The notes below the pieces were generated by a model, which saw only the letters and a program-made list of their open reading frames with translations, was not told the DNA's origin and did not search any database. This document shows, piece by piece, positions 12,482 to 23,762 of a stretch of DNA of 64,000 nt. Numbering within the stretch: position 1 is the first letter of the stretch; the number at the start of each line of letters is the position of its first letter. The DNA comes from Mallotus nudiflorus (lineage: Eukaryota > Streptophyta > Magnoliopsida > Malpighiales > Euphorbiaceae), in NCBI GenBank assembly GCA_947683625.1, contig CANTUR010000193.1:4402001-4466000 (forward strand), given 5' to 3'. Made by a program: the position numbers and the translations under genes.

Positions 12482-15400
12482 TGTAATATCCCGAATTTTT
12501 AAATATTTTTATACTGCATCGGGATATGCAATGTTAATAATTTTTGTGTATATTTATGACATTTTTAAGAGTTGTTGTTTGTTTAAAGCTAATTTTAATT
12601 ATTTTAAGTACTTTACGTAAAATTTTCCCGGAAATTATATTTTCGGGAAAATTGATACGTAAATAATTTAATACTATTTATTTTGACTAGTTTTATGAAT
12701 TTGCATGAACTCATATATAATATTAAAGTGCTAAAATAAATTGTATATATGTGTATTTATTTAAATTAATTAGAGCTTAATTAATTTCTTTAATTTTATT
12801 ATTTAATTAATTTTAAGTGTATAAATTATTAAATATATTAAAATATTTGTGTGGTGAGTATTATTTGTGTGTGAGAATATATATATTACTATAATATAAG
12901 GTGGACATATATATATATACATATATACACAAATTTTAATCAAAAAACAAAAGTTTATGGAAATTACAGTTTTGCCCCTCCCTACATCTTCTTCTTCCCA
13001 ATGCCATTTCCACCATTTCCAGCCACTTTCAAGCTGGTTTTCTTGCTGTCACTATGCCCCTCAGCCTTCCTCCTCCACCTCCAGTCATTTCCACCACCTG
13101 AAACACTCTTTTCTGGCATTATTTGGCCGGATTTTCATCAAGAAGCCAAAAATCGATTTAACTCCGATCAAGCACTTTTCGGCGACCAAATTTGATATTT
13201 TAGGTCTCTATCCTTGAGCTCTGGTGAGTGTGATTTCAAGCTTTGTTTCACTTGATTTGGTCTAGAATTGTTTAGGTTTCAATTTCTTCAAATCAGCCAT
13301 TTTGGGTTTTAAATTTCTTTTAGCTTCAATTTGATTGATTCATGAAAACTTCCTTCACAAACTTTGTTCCTGGAAGCTTAATCTACATGCTGTAATTTTT
13401 TTAGAATTTTTGGAATTTATTTTAATTTTTGTGAATTTTTGATTATTTTATTAATATTTTCTAATTTTTGAAAATTAATTAATTAAATTATGAAATTATG
13501 TTTTATGGTGATTATAGGAGTTGAAATGAATTATAGAAATTTATTTGTAATTTTTGTGAATTTTTTTATATTTATTTGGAATTTATTAAGTTTATGTGAT
13601 TTTGAAAAATAGGGTTAATTGTGTGTTAAATTAAAATTAATTGGTTAATTGAGTATATTTATTGATATTATTGAGATATATGTTGAGAAAATTAATTTTG
13701 AGTAATTATATTATTTTTGGTGAATTTTTTTATTAATATTAGTAATATATATATATATACATAGGGGTATTTTAGTAATTTTACACTAAATTGGCTAAAA
13801 ATATAGTTAAATTAGTTTTAATAATTATTTGAGCTATAAAAATGATTTCTGCAAATTTTTAGTATTTTTTAACTAATTAAAACTATTTTTCGTAAATTAT
13901 TTTCAAATTATATATAATATACTATTTTTCTAAATAAATGGATTTTTATTGATTTTTAGTATGTTTTAGGGTTAATTATGTAATTTGAATTTATAAAATG
14001 TATTTTAGTTGATTTTTATGAATTTATTGAGAATGTGTTGAATTTTAATAATATTTTATTAAAATTTGGATTTTTATTATAATTATCAGTGAAATAATTA
14101 TTTTCAGTATTTTAAATATCTGATTTACTATATTTTGATTATTCAAGGGTATTTTTGGTATTTATGACATTTAAATGTGTTTTGTGTATATTCTGTGAAT
14201 TGTAAATCTCGGTCGGTAAATTGTAGTTTGGAGTCCGACCGAAGGATTGTGGTTGGGAATTTGGTATTATTCCGAAGTGTGTTTTCCTTGCAGGACCGAC
14301 TCTACTCTTTGAGTAGAGATGTCCGTTTTACAGGGGAGGTTCTATCGGATTTTCGGTAGAATTCTCGTAAAACGTGATGTCCAGTCAATTTTATATTCTA
14401 ATTTTGTATCTAAAATTCTAGATCGAGTCTTTAGAATTTTTGTTAAATTTATTCTGATTTCATGTTGTCATTTATTTGTCTAGTTGCACCGAGACCGAGG
14501 CCTAACGGATCAGGCCCGTCGAGTTTGTCTCGTGGAGCGCTAACATGTGAGTTATTATACTGTATATATATGCAATGCATATAAGGTGCATTATTTAGAA
14601 TTTTTCATTTTCATTGTATGTTTTAAAAAGGGATTTAAATTATAATATTTTTGGTATATCTAGGGTTGCAATTTTATATATATGCATATTAAATAATTAT
14701 GCATGTTAGTTTGATATATGCATAATAAACAATTAGGTTTAGGTTTAATACATTTGAGTAATATACACATGTTTTAAAATGTACACTTAGACATAATTAT
14801 TTTATTAAATGATTAGTATACTTTAGGTATAGTTTCAATAGATTTTAGGTTTATTCTTAAATAATTGCATGTTAAATTATAAACCTACACTTAAAATTAT
14901 TTTTAAGTTTATTTTTGGTTTATTTTTTTTATTTATTTCCAAATAAATACATGTTTTATTATTAAATTAAACCTAACACATTAGTGGTATATTTAGGGTT
15001 TATTTTTGATATATGCATGCTAGATAATTAGGTTATTTTTAGTATATTTGTGAATATATGTTAAACCTAAACACATATTTAAATGAACATTTATACATAA
15101 ATGTTTTATTAAATGATTTGTGTACTTAGGGCATATCTTTTGTATATTTAAGTATATTTTTAAGAAAATGCATGTTATATTATTGTTATACATTTAAGTT
15201 GTTTTTAACAATATTAATGATTTATCTTTAGTTTATTTCATATTTTATTTGACACACACACACATATATATATATACCTGAAATATACTGGGTATATTTT
15301 AGGTATATTTTTGGTATATATATATATGGTTGGTTTTACTATTATGAATATTGTTCTACATTAATTATTTTCTGAATGAATGATTTATTCTAAATGAAGG

Positions 15401-16445
15401 ATATCAATAGAACGTGCTTTTTAGTAGGCAGCACTAGGACCGTGTACGTACCGGTACGATAGATAAGGATTGAGTGAGAGTTAATTTTGGGTGATTATAA
15501 TTGATTTAATTGATTTGACTAAGATTAATGGTATGTTAGATAGTGTGATTGCAGGGCTAATCACACTAATAGTCAGACTGCTGGAGCTCGGTCGACTTAG
15601 TGTCTCGGGGCCAGTCTACTGTCCATAGTGGAATGAATCTATTGGGTTGATTGAGATGTGAGGTGATAGATAGTGTGATTGCTGGAGCTCGGTTGACTAA
15701 GTGTCTCGGGGCCAATCACACTGACAGTCAGACTGCTGGAGCTCGGTCAACTTAGTGTCTCGGGGTAAGTCTGCTGTCCAGATTGGAATAAGTGTTCTAT
15801 TTGGAATCAAGTGAGCTTGCATGGCTAGAGTGATGATGGGGTTGTTGAGGTTGTTATTATTAGGATTCTATGGATCCTTCATGAATTTAATTAAACATTT
15901 TCCTACATTCTGTATATTTATAAAAGCAGAGTTTGGCATTCGTGTGAAATGTGTGTATATACATATATATAATAATGCGTGATTGTTATGGTTTAGATTA
16001 CATGTATATATAGTATAATAATTTACTCAGTGAGGTCTGACCCCCCTCAATTATTTTTTTCAGGAGATCCCATATTGTCAGACCTTAGTTTTAGAGTTCC
16101 TCACCGGTGTTCTTCAGTCCCGGCTATTTTATGCAAATGTATATTTTGAACTTTGAATTGTATTCTAGAAACTGCAGTAGTAGTGTTATTATATTGGAAG
16201 TGTATTATTTTGTTTGGATATTAAATACTCTGAGAAATTGTATTTGAACATTGTACGAATATATATACATTTATAAAAGGATTTGGAGAATTTACTTTAT
16301 ATATTGATTCAAAAAATTTTAATTATATCATACTTTTTATTTATTTATTGTATGATTTTATTTTCTTAGGCTTGCTACGGGTTCCGGATTCGAAAGAATT
16401 CCCGTTCCCTAGTGCCGGTCATGACTCCTAGTTTGGGTCATGACA
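12482..16445 (+). mobile_element. Giant solo LTR A (4.0 kb)
   Basis: Begins TGTAATATCCCGAATT and ends GGGTCATGACA. It is flanked by a perfect 5-bp target-site duplication ATTTA (12477-12481 and 16446-16450), so it is a complete unit without internal region. It aligns in pieces with solo LTR B at 29608-32979: the TTGCACCGAGA block, the GGATATCAATAGA block followed by GGCAGCACTAGGACCG, the CTCGGTTGACTAAGTGTCTC module and the terminal TTCGAAAGAATTC. The TGTAA...GTGACA termini and great length recall Tekay/Del-type Ty3 LTRs; that assignment is inference. A less AT-biased stretch at 12960-13220 gives short open frames that look like LTR leader, not genes. Confidence 0.85.
15566..15775 (+). repeat. 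Triplicated GGAGCTCGGT module in solo LTR A
   Basis: The phrase GCTGGAGCTCGGTCGACTTA followed by GTGTCTCGGGG occurs three times with small changes, starting at about 15580, 15682 and 15736. Each copy is followed by GCCAGTCT, GCCAATCA or TAAGTCTG. Solo LTR B has two copies (about 32200-32300). It looks like an amplified regulatory or structural module inside the LTR. Confidence 0.7.
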
Positions 16446-17191
16446 ATTTAATCCAAAAAAAAATCATTATTTGTTATTTCATTCATTCTTGTGTCTTGTT
16501 TGATATTAATTATTTTTTCTTTATGATCAAATTCTTTTTTTTATCTTGCTTCAATTTCATTCTTTTCTTCATATTCCAACTTGTTCTTAGTCTTTAAAAA
16601 AATAATAAAAAAATTCATTTATACTCTTATTGTTTTGCATCCTAAGTGTCTTGTTTGTCATAAATACATATCAAGTTGAAGTTTGTTCTTAATTTGGTCG
16701 TTTTAGCATTTGTTACCAAAAAAAAAAAGAAAAAGAGGTGTATTGATCAAAGTTAAATTCATTCGGCCTATAACCATTCCAATTGGCTATTTTCATTCTA
16801 AATTCCATACCTTTCCTTATTTCAATTTTGAATATTCTAGTCTTCTTCTTAAGTTGCGCTTGGGGTAGTTTAAATACTTATTCCAAAATTTCTTATTTTG
16901 TTTTGTTTGGATATTGTCCTTATTTGTTGCGTTTTCTTTGGCTCTTATAGTCAAATTTGAGTTTATTTTTGCTTTGTTTGTTTTGTGTTGAGCTTAATTT
17001 GATAATTAGTAACTTAAGTTCCATAAGAACAATAAGAAAGGAACTTGAGAGGTAAAAGGTAAGTGGTGAGCTCATAAGAGGGTAAAAGCCTAATTGAGTG
17101 AAACACGAGCGTTGAGTGATTCTTTGAGTGTAAACACGTAAGGAAGTGTTACTTGTGAGGTTTTTTTTTCTTTTTTTTCTTTATTTATAAC

Positions 17192-18367
17192 ATGTCAGGT
17201 TCAAAAGAGGTTGAGAAAGATCCCGAATGGAAACTCTTTATAAAGGCGATGCAAGAACAAATGAGTCCATTATTAAACAGTCATCAAAAGGTTCGAGAGC
17301 AAATAGGGAGGTTAAAGCAAAGCCAAGCTACAACCACCACCAATAACACCAACAATACGACTCAAATCACACCTAGAAAAGTTTGTAGAGGGTAATGGCA
17401 TGAGGATAATGATGAGTTTGTTAATGAGAGCATTCAAGGGTGCAATAGGCAAGATAACAATCTTGGGAGCATAAAGATAAAGATACCTAATTTCCATCGT
17501 AGAAGTGATCCTGAAGTATATCTAGCATGGGAAAAGAAGGTAGATTTTATGTTTAACTACCACACCTGCTCTGAGGAAAAGAAAATCAAGCTTGCAACTA
17601 GCATGTTCGTGGGCTATGCATTAGCTTGGTGGAATCAATTAATGGTCTCAAAGAGGTATTATGGATAAGAACCTATCTCTACATGGCAAGAGATGAAGAC
17701 TATCATGTAAAAGAGGTTTGTGCCAAATCATTATTATAAGGATTGACATAATCACTTTGAAGGGCATAAATAAAGTTCAAGGAATGTTGAAGTTATTGAG
17801 AGACATGATGAGAGAAAAGAAAAGAGGGAGTTGGGTGTTAAAATTGAGTTAAGTGAGTTAAGTGTTAAAAATGGCTTAAGTGAGTAAGGTGAGAAATTTG
17901 AAGAGCAATTATGCATTAAAGTAGATGATCAGGTTATTAAAGAGGACAACAACATTCATGTTTTGGTGAATGAAGAAACTGTGAACAATGATTTTGAAGG
18001 GAAAATAGTTTATGAAGAAATTATGGAGGTGTTGGAGAAAAATAATGCCAAAAGCCTTGATGAAATATTGCAAGAAGATAAAGATAATGGCAAGTGTGTA
18101 CAACCTAGCAAAGAAATTGATGAGAAAGTGCAGATCTTTGAAAGATATTTGAAGGAAAATTTTCATGTCATGAAGGATAAAGAGATGATTATTCATTACA
18201 ATTGCACTAATAATTTTAATGTTTCTTTTCCTAGTGACTTAAAATTTATTTTTCAGACCTTGAAGCCATATGAAGATCCATTTAATGATGTTGTTGCAAT
18301 GCATTACAAGGTTAATAATACCATTGAAGATTTCATTCCTAGCATGATGTTTGAGAAAGAGCTATAA
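17192..18367 (+). pseudogene. gag-like frame of inner element
   Basis: One reading frame of 392 codons runs from ATG to a natural stop with about six in-frame stops but no frameshift. Residues near 90-190 give the classic plant Ty3 gag retrotrans_gag pattern: IKIPNFHRRSDPEVYLAWE, EEKKIKLA, ALAWWNQL, ISTWQEMK and KRFVPNHYY. The remainder is a charged, Glu/Lys-rich tail ending IPSMMFEKEL. Protein-like phrases continue after the stop (FDPRGYMN, DGYDSRMNHL) right up to the polypurine tract, resembling the C-terminal end of Ty3 polyproteins. Protease, RT, RNase H and integrase are missing. The family is known to form the virus-like particle; here it cannot be translated in full. Confidence 0.7.
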
Positions 18368-18660
18368 TATTTTACTTCTTTTAAGGAAATCCATGGAGTT
18401 TTTGTTTGTAGCAAAAAGAGCTTAAGATATTCATGTTTCAAATTTAGAAAGAAGCAACAAGTATTCAATTCTTACATGTTCATGAATACAAGTTCTCTGT
18501 CCCAGGTGTGCAATCAAGTTCAAGTTATTGTGCGGATTATTACTTCAAAGGAGAGGGTTTCAATCAAGGAGTTTGTATTTGACCCCAGAGGATATATGAA
18601 TTTATTAACTTTAAAAGATGGGTATGATTCAAGGATGAATCATCTTTAAGAGGGAGGGAA

Positions 18661-21626
18661 TGATACGATCCTCAAAAGGGTAAATTTATGAAGTCTACAC
18701 ATCAATAAAGTCAAGTTCAAAGCTTGGACGAATTTTTAGGTTATTTTCTATTTTGTAGCCAATAAGGAAGATTCTATAAGATGTGAAAAGATTCAAGGAT
18801 ATTCCAAGTCAAAGTCAAGAAGTCAAAGTCAAATTCAAAGTCAACAAGTCAAAGTCAATGGTCAACATCCACTTGACATGTGACATGGCATGCTTCAAAG
18901 GTTAATTGTTATTAGTTATTTGTTTAGTTGTCATGTGTTGTCAATTTGACTTTTCAATGCTTAGTTGTCATGAGTTGTCAATTTGACTTTTCAAAGCTTA
19001 GTTGTCATGAGTTGTCAATTTAACTTTCAAAGCTTAGTTGTCATTAGTTGTCATATTTTTAAAGGGATCTGTAAGCACCCAATTTTAGGATGCAATTGTG
19101 CACAATTGTGATGTAAGCCCCTATGATGAAATTCATTCAAAAATTGAACTTGGTTGTCAATTTTCTGGACTTCAGGGATTAAATTACAACATTTTTTAGG
19201 ATTTGATTATAAATAAGTCAATTTTTCAGGGGTCTTTTGGTAATTAAAAGTTAAAAAAAATGCTGATCGACATTGGTGTAATGCCGTTCGGCATTGCACA
19301 GTGCTGACGCACAATAAGTCTTTTTTTTTATTTTTTACGTATTTTTTTCTTATTTTTTATTGATTTTTTTAGTGTTTTGATTGGTTGAAAATTCAAATTT
19401 TATCTTTATAATTATCTGATAAGGTTTTTTTTAAACGCAAAAGGTTTTTTTAAATAAAAAATAAACGCTATCTGATAATCAGATGAGTCTGTTCCTCCTT
19501 TGGAGGAAGTTAGTATGTGCAGACTCTGCATTTAAAAGCAGAGTCTGCATACGTGCGTGAAGGGGGAGGATTTTTGGGAGAGGATTTTTCTTTCTTTGAG
19601 AGACTTACACATAAATGAGAGTTTTTACACAGAGGAAAAAAAAACGCAAAAACCCTAAAAATTTAGACGTGAAGAATACTTCGCACACACCCTGGTCTTT
19701 CAAAAAACCCCAATTTTGGACAATGTCAGTGTCTTCAAAAGCAATCAAATCCAAGTCCAAAATCAACAACAATTCAATTTCAACGGTGAAAATCATAGTC
19801 TGAGGGGCCAAAAAAGGCATTTGCACAGCATCATCACAATGTTCTTTTTTATTTTATTATGTTATTTCCTTAATGATTTTTATTTTATTATTGTTATTGA
19901 TTTGAGTATTAAATTTCACTAATCTAATTTTTTTTGTTTTTTTGTTTTGATGTTCGATTGTGGATTGAGGGGTTTACTGCTTGTGTTCAAATGAACGGAA
20001 AATCTATGGAATGCCATGAAATGATATGTACTATTTTCCAGTAGAATTTAGGGTTTTGTCTTTATTTTTTCCATTTTTGGTGTTTTGTGTAGTTATTTTA
20101 ATTTCTACGTGTATAATCATTTAAATTCAATTCTTGTACGTAGTTTGTAATAGCCCTAGTAGTGGAATAATGAAAAATTTAATTTTTTATACTTTAAAAT
20201 TAATTAGTAATTAGGTTCAATTGGATAAAAAATTAATTAAAATCAATGGTGGCAATAGCTTAAATTAGGGTTTGCATGTAATTAAATTAGGGTTTTTTTT
20301 AGAAAAATCACTGTAATGTTTATTTGATCCATTTTTTGTGTTTTATTTGTTTTGGGCTTGTTTTTTTTATGTTTTTATCCTTATGGGTCCCAAGCCCACG
20401 TTTAGGTCTAACCCACTTAATAAATAGACTTAAAAAAAATGGTTTAGGACTTTAAATGATTAAAATCAACTTAGGCCCATTAGGTTAATTAGATTTTAGA
20501 TTCGCTTAGTTAATTAAAATTGTTTAGACTTAGCTCAGCCCACTTAATTTCATTTCTTTTAAAATAAATAGACCTAGGCCTATATTTCACTTAAAATAAA
20601 ACCAAGTTAGACTTAGGCCCACTAATTTGATTTCCTTTAAAATTGAATAGACTTAAGCTCATTCCTTAGAAAAATTAAAATAAACAAATCTAAGCTCACT
20701 AATTAATAAAAATATAGGCCCACCTATAGTCCATTTCTCATTTGTAAGTAATATTTAGACTTATCTAACTTATAAAATAAAATTAATATAGTTTAGACAT
20801 AGGGACATTGCCTTTTTATGCATTTTTACTTGTAATTTTATTGACTTGTTGCCTTTTGGGTTTGATGGATGTTAAGTAGGGTTTAATAAAATTGCATGTA
20901 ATTAGAGGATGAAATAATCATTTATAAAATTATTCTAAAAGAACACGAGACTAAGAGAATTTAGTATTCCATATCCAGAATCTCTTGGTTGTGGTGCTAG
21001 CTTTCTTTTAGAGAATCGAGTACCACCTTTTTGATTTGTCCTAGTTATTACCCTGGGTGGTGACTCCTAATCTCCATGCCATATTTTTGTGATAGTGGTT
21101 AGTGTGTTCTCTAAGGCCCTGAGCCTAAATAATGTCGTGGTTGCTAAAATCTTGGACGCGCGCTAAACCCCGCCGTCTATAGAATCGTATTTAGTAAAGG
21201 ATTTTTCTTTATAGGTGTCTTTAGGAATAAGTAAGAAAACCTATTCCTTCAAGGGTTAGGATGTTTACATGCCTATATAAAGGCCATAGCAATGTAGGAC
21301 AAAATTGAATAAGTTTTATCAATTAAATTTCAATTCTTCTGAGGTTAAAGTCCTTCTCTATTGTTCTTAAAAGAACTTTTGTGAATTTATCAAGTGAAGG
21401 CTTAGTATATTCAAACCTACTTTAATTTAGACTTAAAATTGACTTTGTTAATCTTAGGTTTACATTAAATAACTTTTAATTCTTTATAATTAAGGTTCTT
21501 AAGTACAGGTTATTTAAGGGTCTTGTTGGGGATTTAGAGTTTCTTTTTGCTTGATTTATGAACGATCCTTGATAAGGTTATCAAAATTGAATAGGGGTTT
21601 GGTACAAGTTAACCACATTCATATCA
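18661..21626 (+). repeat. 3' LTR of inner element, split by insertion
   Basis: The sequence from TGATACGATCCTC matches the 5' LTR at 11615 up to AAAGGGATC (19069). It resumes at GTATTTAGTAAAGG (21187) and continues to TTCATATCA (21626). The gap is a 2.1-kb solo LTR of a different family. Relative to the 5' LTR it has one extra repeat of the AGTTGTCATGAGTTGTCAA phrase. Confidence 0.8.
19070..21181 (+). mobile_element. Solo LTR C (2.1 kb) inside the 3' LTR
   Basis: Interrupts the inner element's 3' LTR exactly where the 5' copy reads GGGATCCTATTTAG. It opens TGTAAGCACCCAATTTT and ends CCCCGCCGTCTATA. The flanks GGATC (19065-19069) and GAATC (21182-21186) are a 5-bp target-site duplication with one mismatch. 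A strong stem at 19514-19529 / 19539-19553 surrounds a TTTAAAA. The region 20370-20720 repeats AGGCCCACT/TAGACTTAGGCCCA-like phrases. There is no internal coding region. The start and end types fit a Ty3-like LTR; a possible relative is at 25724-26835. Confidence 0.75.
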
Positions 21627-21730
21627 TTTTTTTTAGTAAAACATGAGAGCATTTACATCCTTTAGTGTAAACACATAACAGAGTGCTTTATGAGGATTTC
21701 TTTTCTAAATTATCTTTGAGTGTGGTCATT

Positions 21731-22455
21731 ATGGATATGCCTTATTCTTTTGGTGGGGATGATTCTTATGTTTATTTGGAATGGGTGAAACAAATGGAGA
21801 AGATATTTTATTCTCTTAAGATAAGTGATTTTTAAAAGTGCAAACTTGCTTCTAATAAATTTTTGGGTCACGCTGCTATATGGTGAGAATATTTAATGGT
21901 AAATGAGGTTAGAAATTAAGAGTTAATGAAAAGGTTAATGACTAGATATTTCATTTCTTATGATGTTAGGTATAAATTCTATCTTAAATTGAAAAGACTT
22001 AAACAAGGGGATGAATTAAGTGTTGATGATTATGCTAAAAAATTTAAGTTTTTTGTAATTGCAAGTGATTTAGGTGATCTAAAGGGTAGAAAATTACAAG
22101 ATTCATAAGTGGGCTTAAGAGTGAAATTAAATAAGATCGTGATTTTATAGTACAATTGTAACTTTCTTTGTCTTTGAAGGATGTAATTTCACTTGCTTTA
22201 GATAGAGAGAGTTGGAGTAATAAGGTTGATAATCAAAGTGGTGCTAATGTTAAAGTGGTGTTAAGTGATAATGAGAAGAAGCATGAGGATCAATTTTATG
22301 ATCAAACTAATAAAGCAGAGGAGAGCATTAGTCATAAACAGAAGTGTGAAAAAGAAGATGTGTATAAGGAGATCAAAATAGATTGTGAATCCAAGAATAA
22401 TGAAATTTTTGAAGTCATTGAAGCTAATAAAGAGTATTTGCAAAGTTTTGAGTAA
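21731..22455 (+). pseudogene. gag-like remnant of outer element
   Basis: From ATG at 21731 the frame reads MDMPYSFGGDDSYVYLEW, then a KLASNKFLGHAAIW block, MKRLMTRYFISYDVRYKF and LKRLKQGDELSVDDYAKKF. This is the order of plant Ty3 gag. Stops interrupt it at several points, and a frameshift near 22110-22168 leads to a second open piece (22168-22455) that is Glu/Lys-rich. Further downstream, 22590-23000 matches the post-gag tail of the inner element. No pol domains were found. Confidence 0.65.
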
Positions 22456-23005
22456 TCTAGTGAAGTTGTGTAAGGATTAACTACTTAAGAAGTTACTAAA
22501 AGTGCATCTTGTGATCATAAAGAGTGCATGCATCATGAAGAGGAATATTAAAAAGTTTGCACATAAAAGAAGGGAGAGGATAAAGAGCTAGTTATTCATT
22601 ATGATTACTAAAAATTTTAATGTTTCTTTTCCTAATGACTTAAAATTTATTTTGCAGACTTCTATGCCATACAAAGATCCATTAATGATGCTGTTGAAGT
22701 TCCTTATGTCCACAATACAATATATGGAGTCTTTCCTTATAGCAAGAAGAACTTGAGATATTCATATTTCAAGTTTATCTCAAGTTTAGAAGGAAGCAAC
22801 AAAAATATAATCCTTACAAGATTATGGATAAGAGTTCTATGTTTAATCAAGTTCAAGTTATATTGAAGCTACTTTTATAGATCCTTACTTCAAAGGAGAG
22901 GCTTTCAACAAAGGTGTTTGTGTTTGACTCTAGAGGATTTATAAATTTATCAACTTTAGAAGATGGTTATGATTCAAGGGTGAATCATCTTCAAGAGGGA
23001 GGGAA

Positions 23006-23757
23006 TAATATGAACCCTAATAGGGATTAAAAGTGCAAGCATGGAGCTGAATAATTAAGAATTTAAGCTAATTAGCTTAATTTTCTATTCTGAAATTAAT
23101 TAGCTTGAATTGGATGAATTTTCAAGTGAATTTTCTATTTTACAGTCAATAAGGAAGATTCTAGAAGATATGAGAAGATTCAAGGATATTCCAAGTTCAA
23201 ATCAATAAGTCAAAGTCAAGGGTCAATGGTCAACATCCTACATGGCATGCTTCAATGCTTAGTTGTTATTTTGCTTAGTTGTAATGAGTTGTCATTAGTT
23301 GTTAATTTTGACTTTTCAAAGATGAGTTGTTATTAGTTATCATATTTTGAAGGAAACATCTTTATTTAAGGAGTTTCCTATATAGGTATCTTTGGAAATA
23401 AGGAAGAAAACCTTTTCCTTCAAGGATTAGGTTATTTATGTGCCTATATAAGGACTTATACAATGAAAATTGAATTAAGAAAGCATTCAAATATTAAAAA
23501 GTGAGGTTTTTCCTTAAACTTTGTTGTTTTAAAACTTTGCAAGTTTACTTGAATTGTTTCACATCTACCTTTCATTACAATTACTAGGTTAGACTTAGAA
23601 TTATATGATTGTTTATCTTTTAATAGTTAAGTATCTTTCTTCAATTTAATAAGCAAGGGGTTTAGCTCCATCAATATAACTTATCCTTAATGATCCTTGG
23701 GCTAATATTCAAAGTTGGATGTGCGTTCTATCTCCGTTATAGGTAGGGTTTGTATCA
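23006..23757 (+). repeat. 3' LTR of outer element
   Basis: Follows the purine tract AAGAGGGAGGGAA directly. It starts TAATATGAACCC and ends GGGTTTGTATCA, an inverse pair. It is about 70 bp shorter than the 5' copy, mainly through loss of AAGTCAA units. The AGCAC target-site duplication follows at 23758. Confidence 0.8.
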
Positions 23758-23762
23758 AGCAC

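Larger units (their letters stand above)
11615..21626 (+). mobile_element. Inner gag-only LTR retrotransposon
   Basis: Two matching LTRs flank the element: 11615-12413 and 18661-21626, the latter split by a solo LTR. The primer-binding site TGGTATCAAAGC lies at 12417 and the polypurine tract AAGAGGGAGGGAA at 18648-18660. The termini TGATACGA and TTCATATCA are near-inverse. Allowing the termini to shift one or two bases, TCATT occurs on both sides (11611-11615 and 21624-21628), but the terminal dinucleotides make this ambiguous. The coding part is a gag-like frame (17192-18367) with no RT or integrase. Its leader carries a 4-kb solo LTR (12482-16445). Inserted within the outer element's leader. 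Confidence 0.8.
10695..23757 (+). mobile_element. Outer gag-only LTR retrotransposon (nest host)
   Basis: Bounded by two LTRs (10695-11516 and 23006-23757) that align along most of their length. The left flank AGCGC (10690-10694) and right flank AGCAC (23758-23762) form a 5-bp target-site duplication with one mismatch. Just inside the left LTR is TGGTATTAGAGC (11520-11531), close to the initiator-Met tRNA primer-binding site. Just before the right LTR is the purine tract AAGAGGGAGGGAA. The only recognisable coding part is a gag remnant (21731-22110). No reverse transcriptase or integrase was found. A related element (11615-21626) is inserted in its 5' leader, which accounts for most of the span. 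Confidence 0.82.

Noticed and set aside
12957..13217. 86-codon open frame in the GC-richer part of solo LTR A
   Set aside because: Ser/His/Pro-rich low-complexity product inside an LTR; the homologous part of LTR B does not keep the frame.
17963..18367. Stand-alone 134-residue host protein
   Set aside because: It is in the same frame as the gag remnant starting at 17192 and lies between retrotransposon LTRs, so it is the gag tail, not a host gene.
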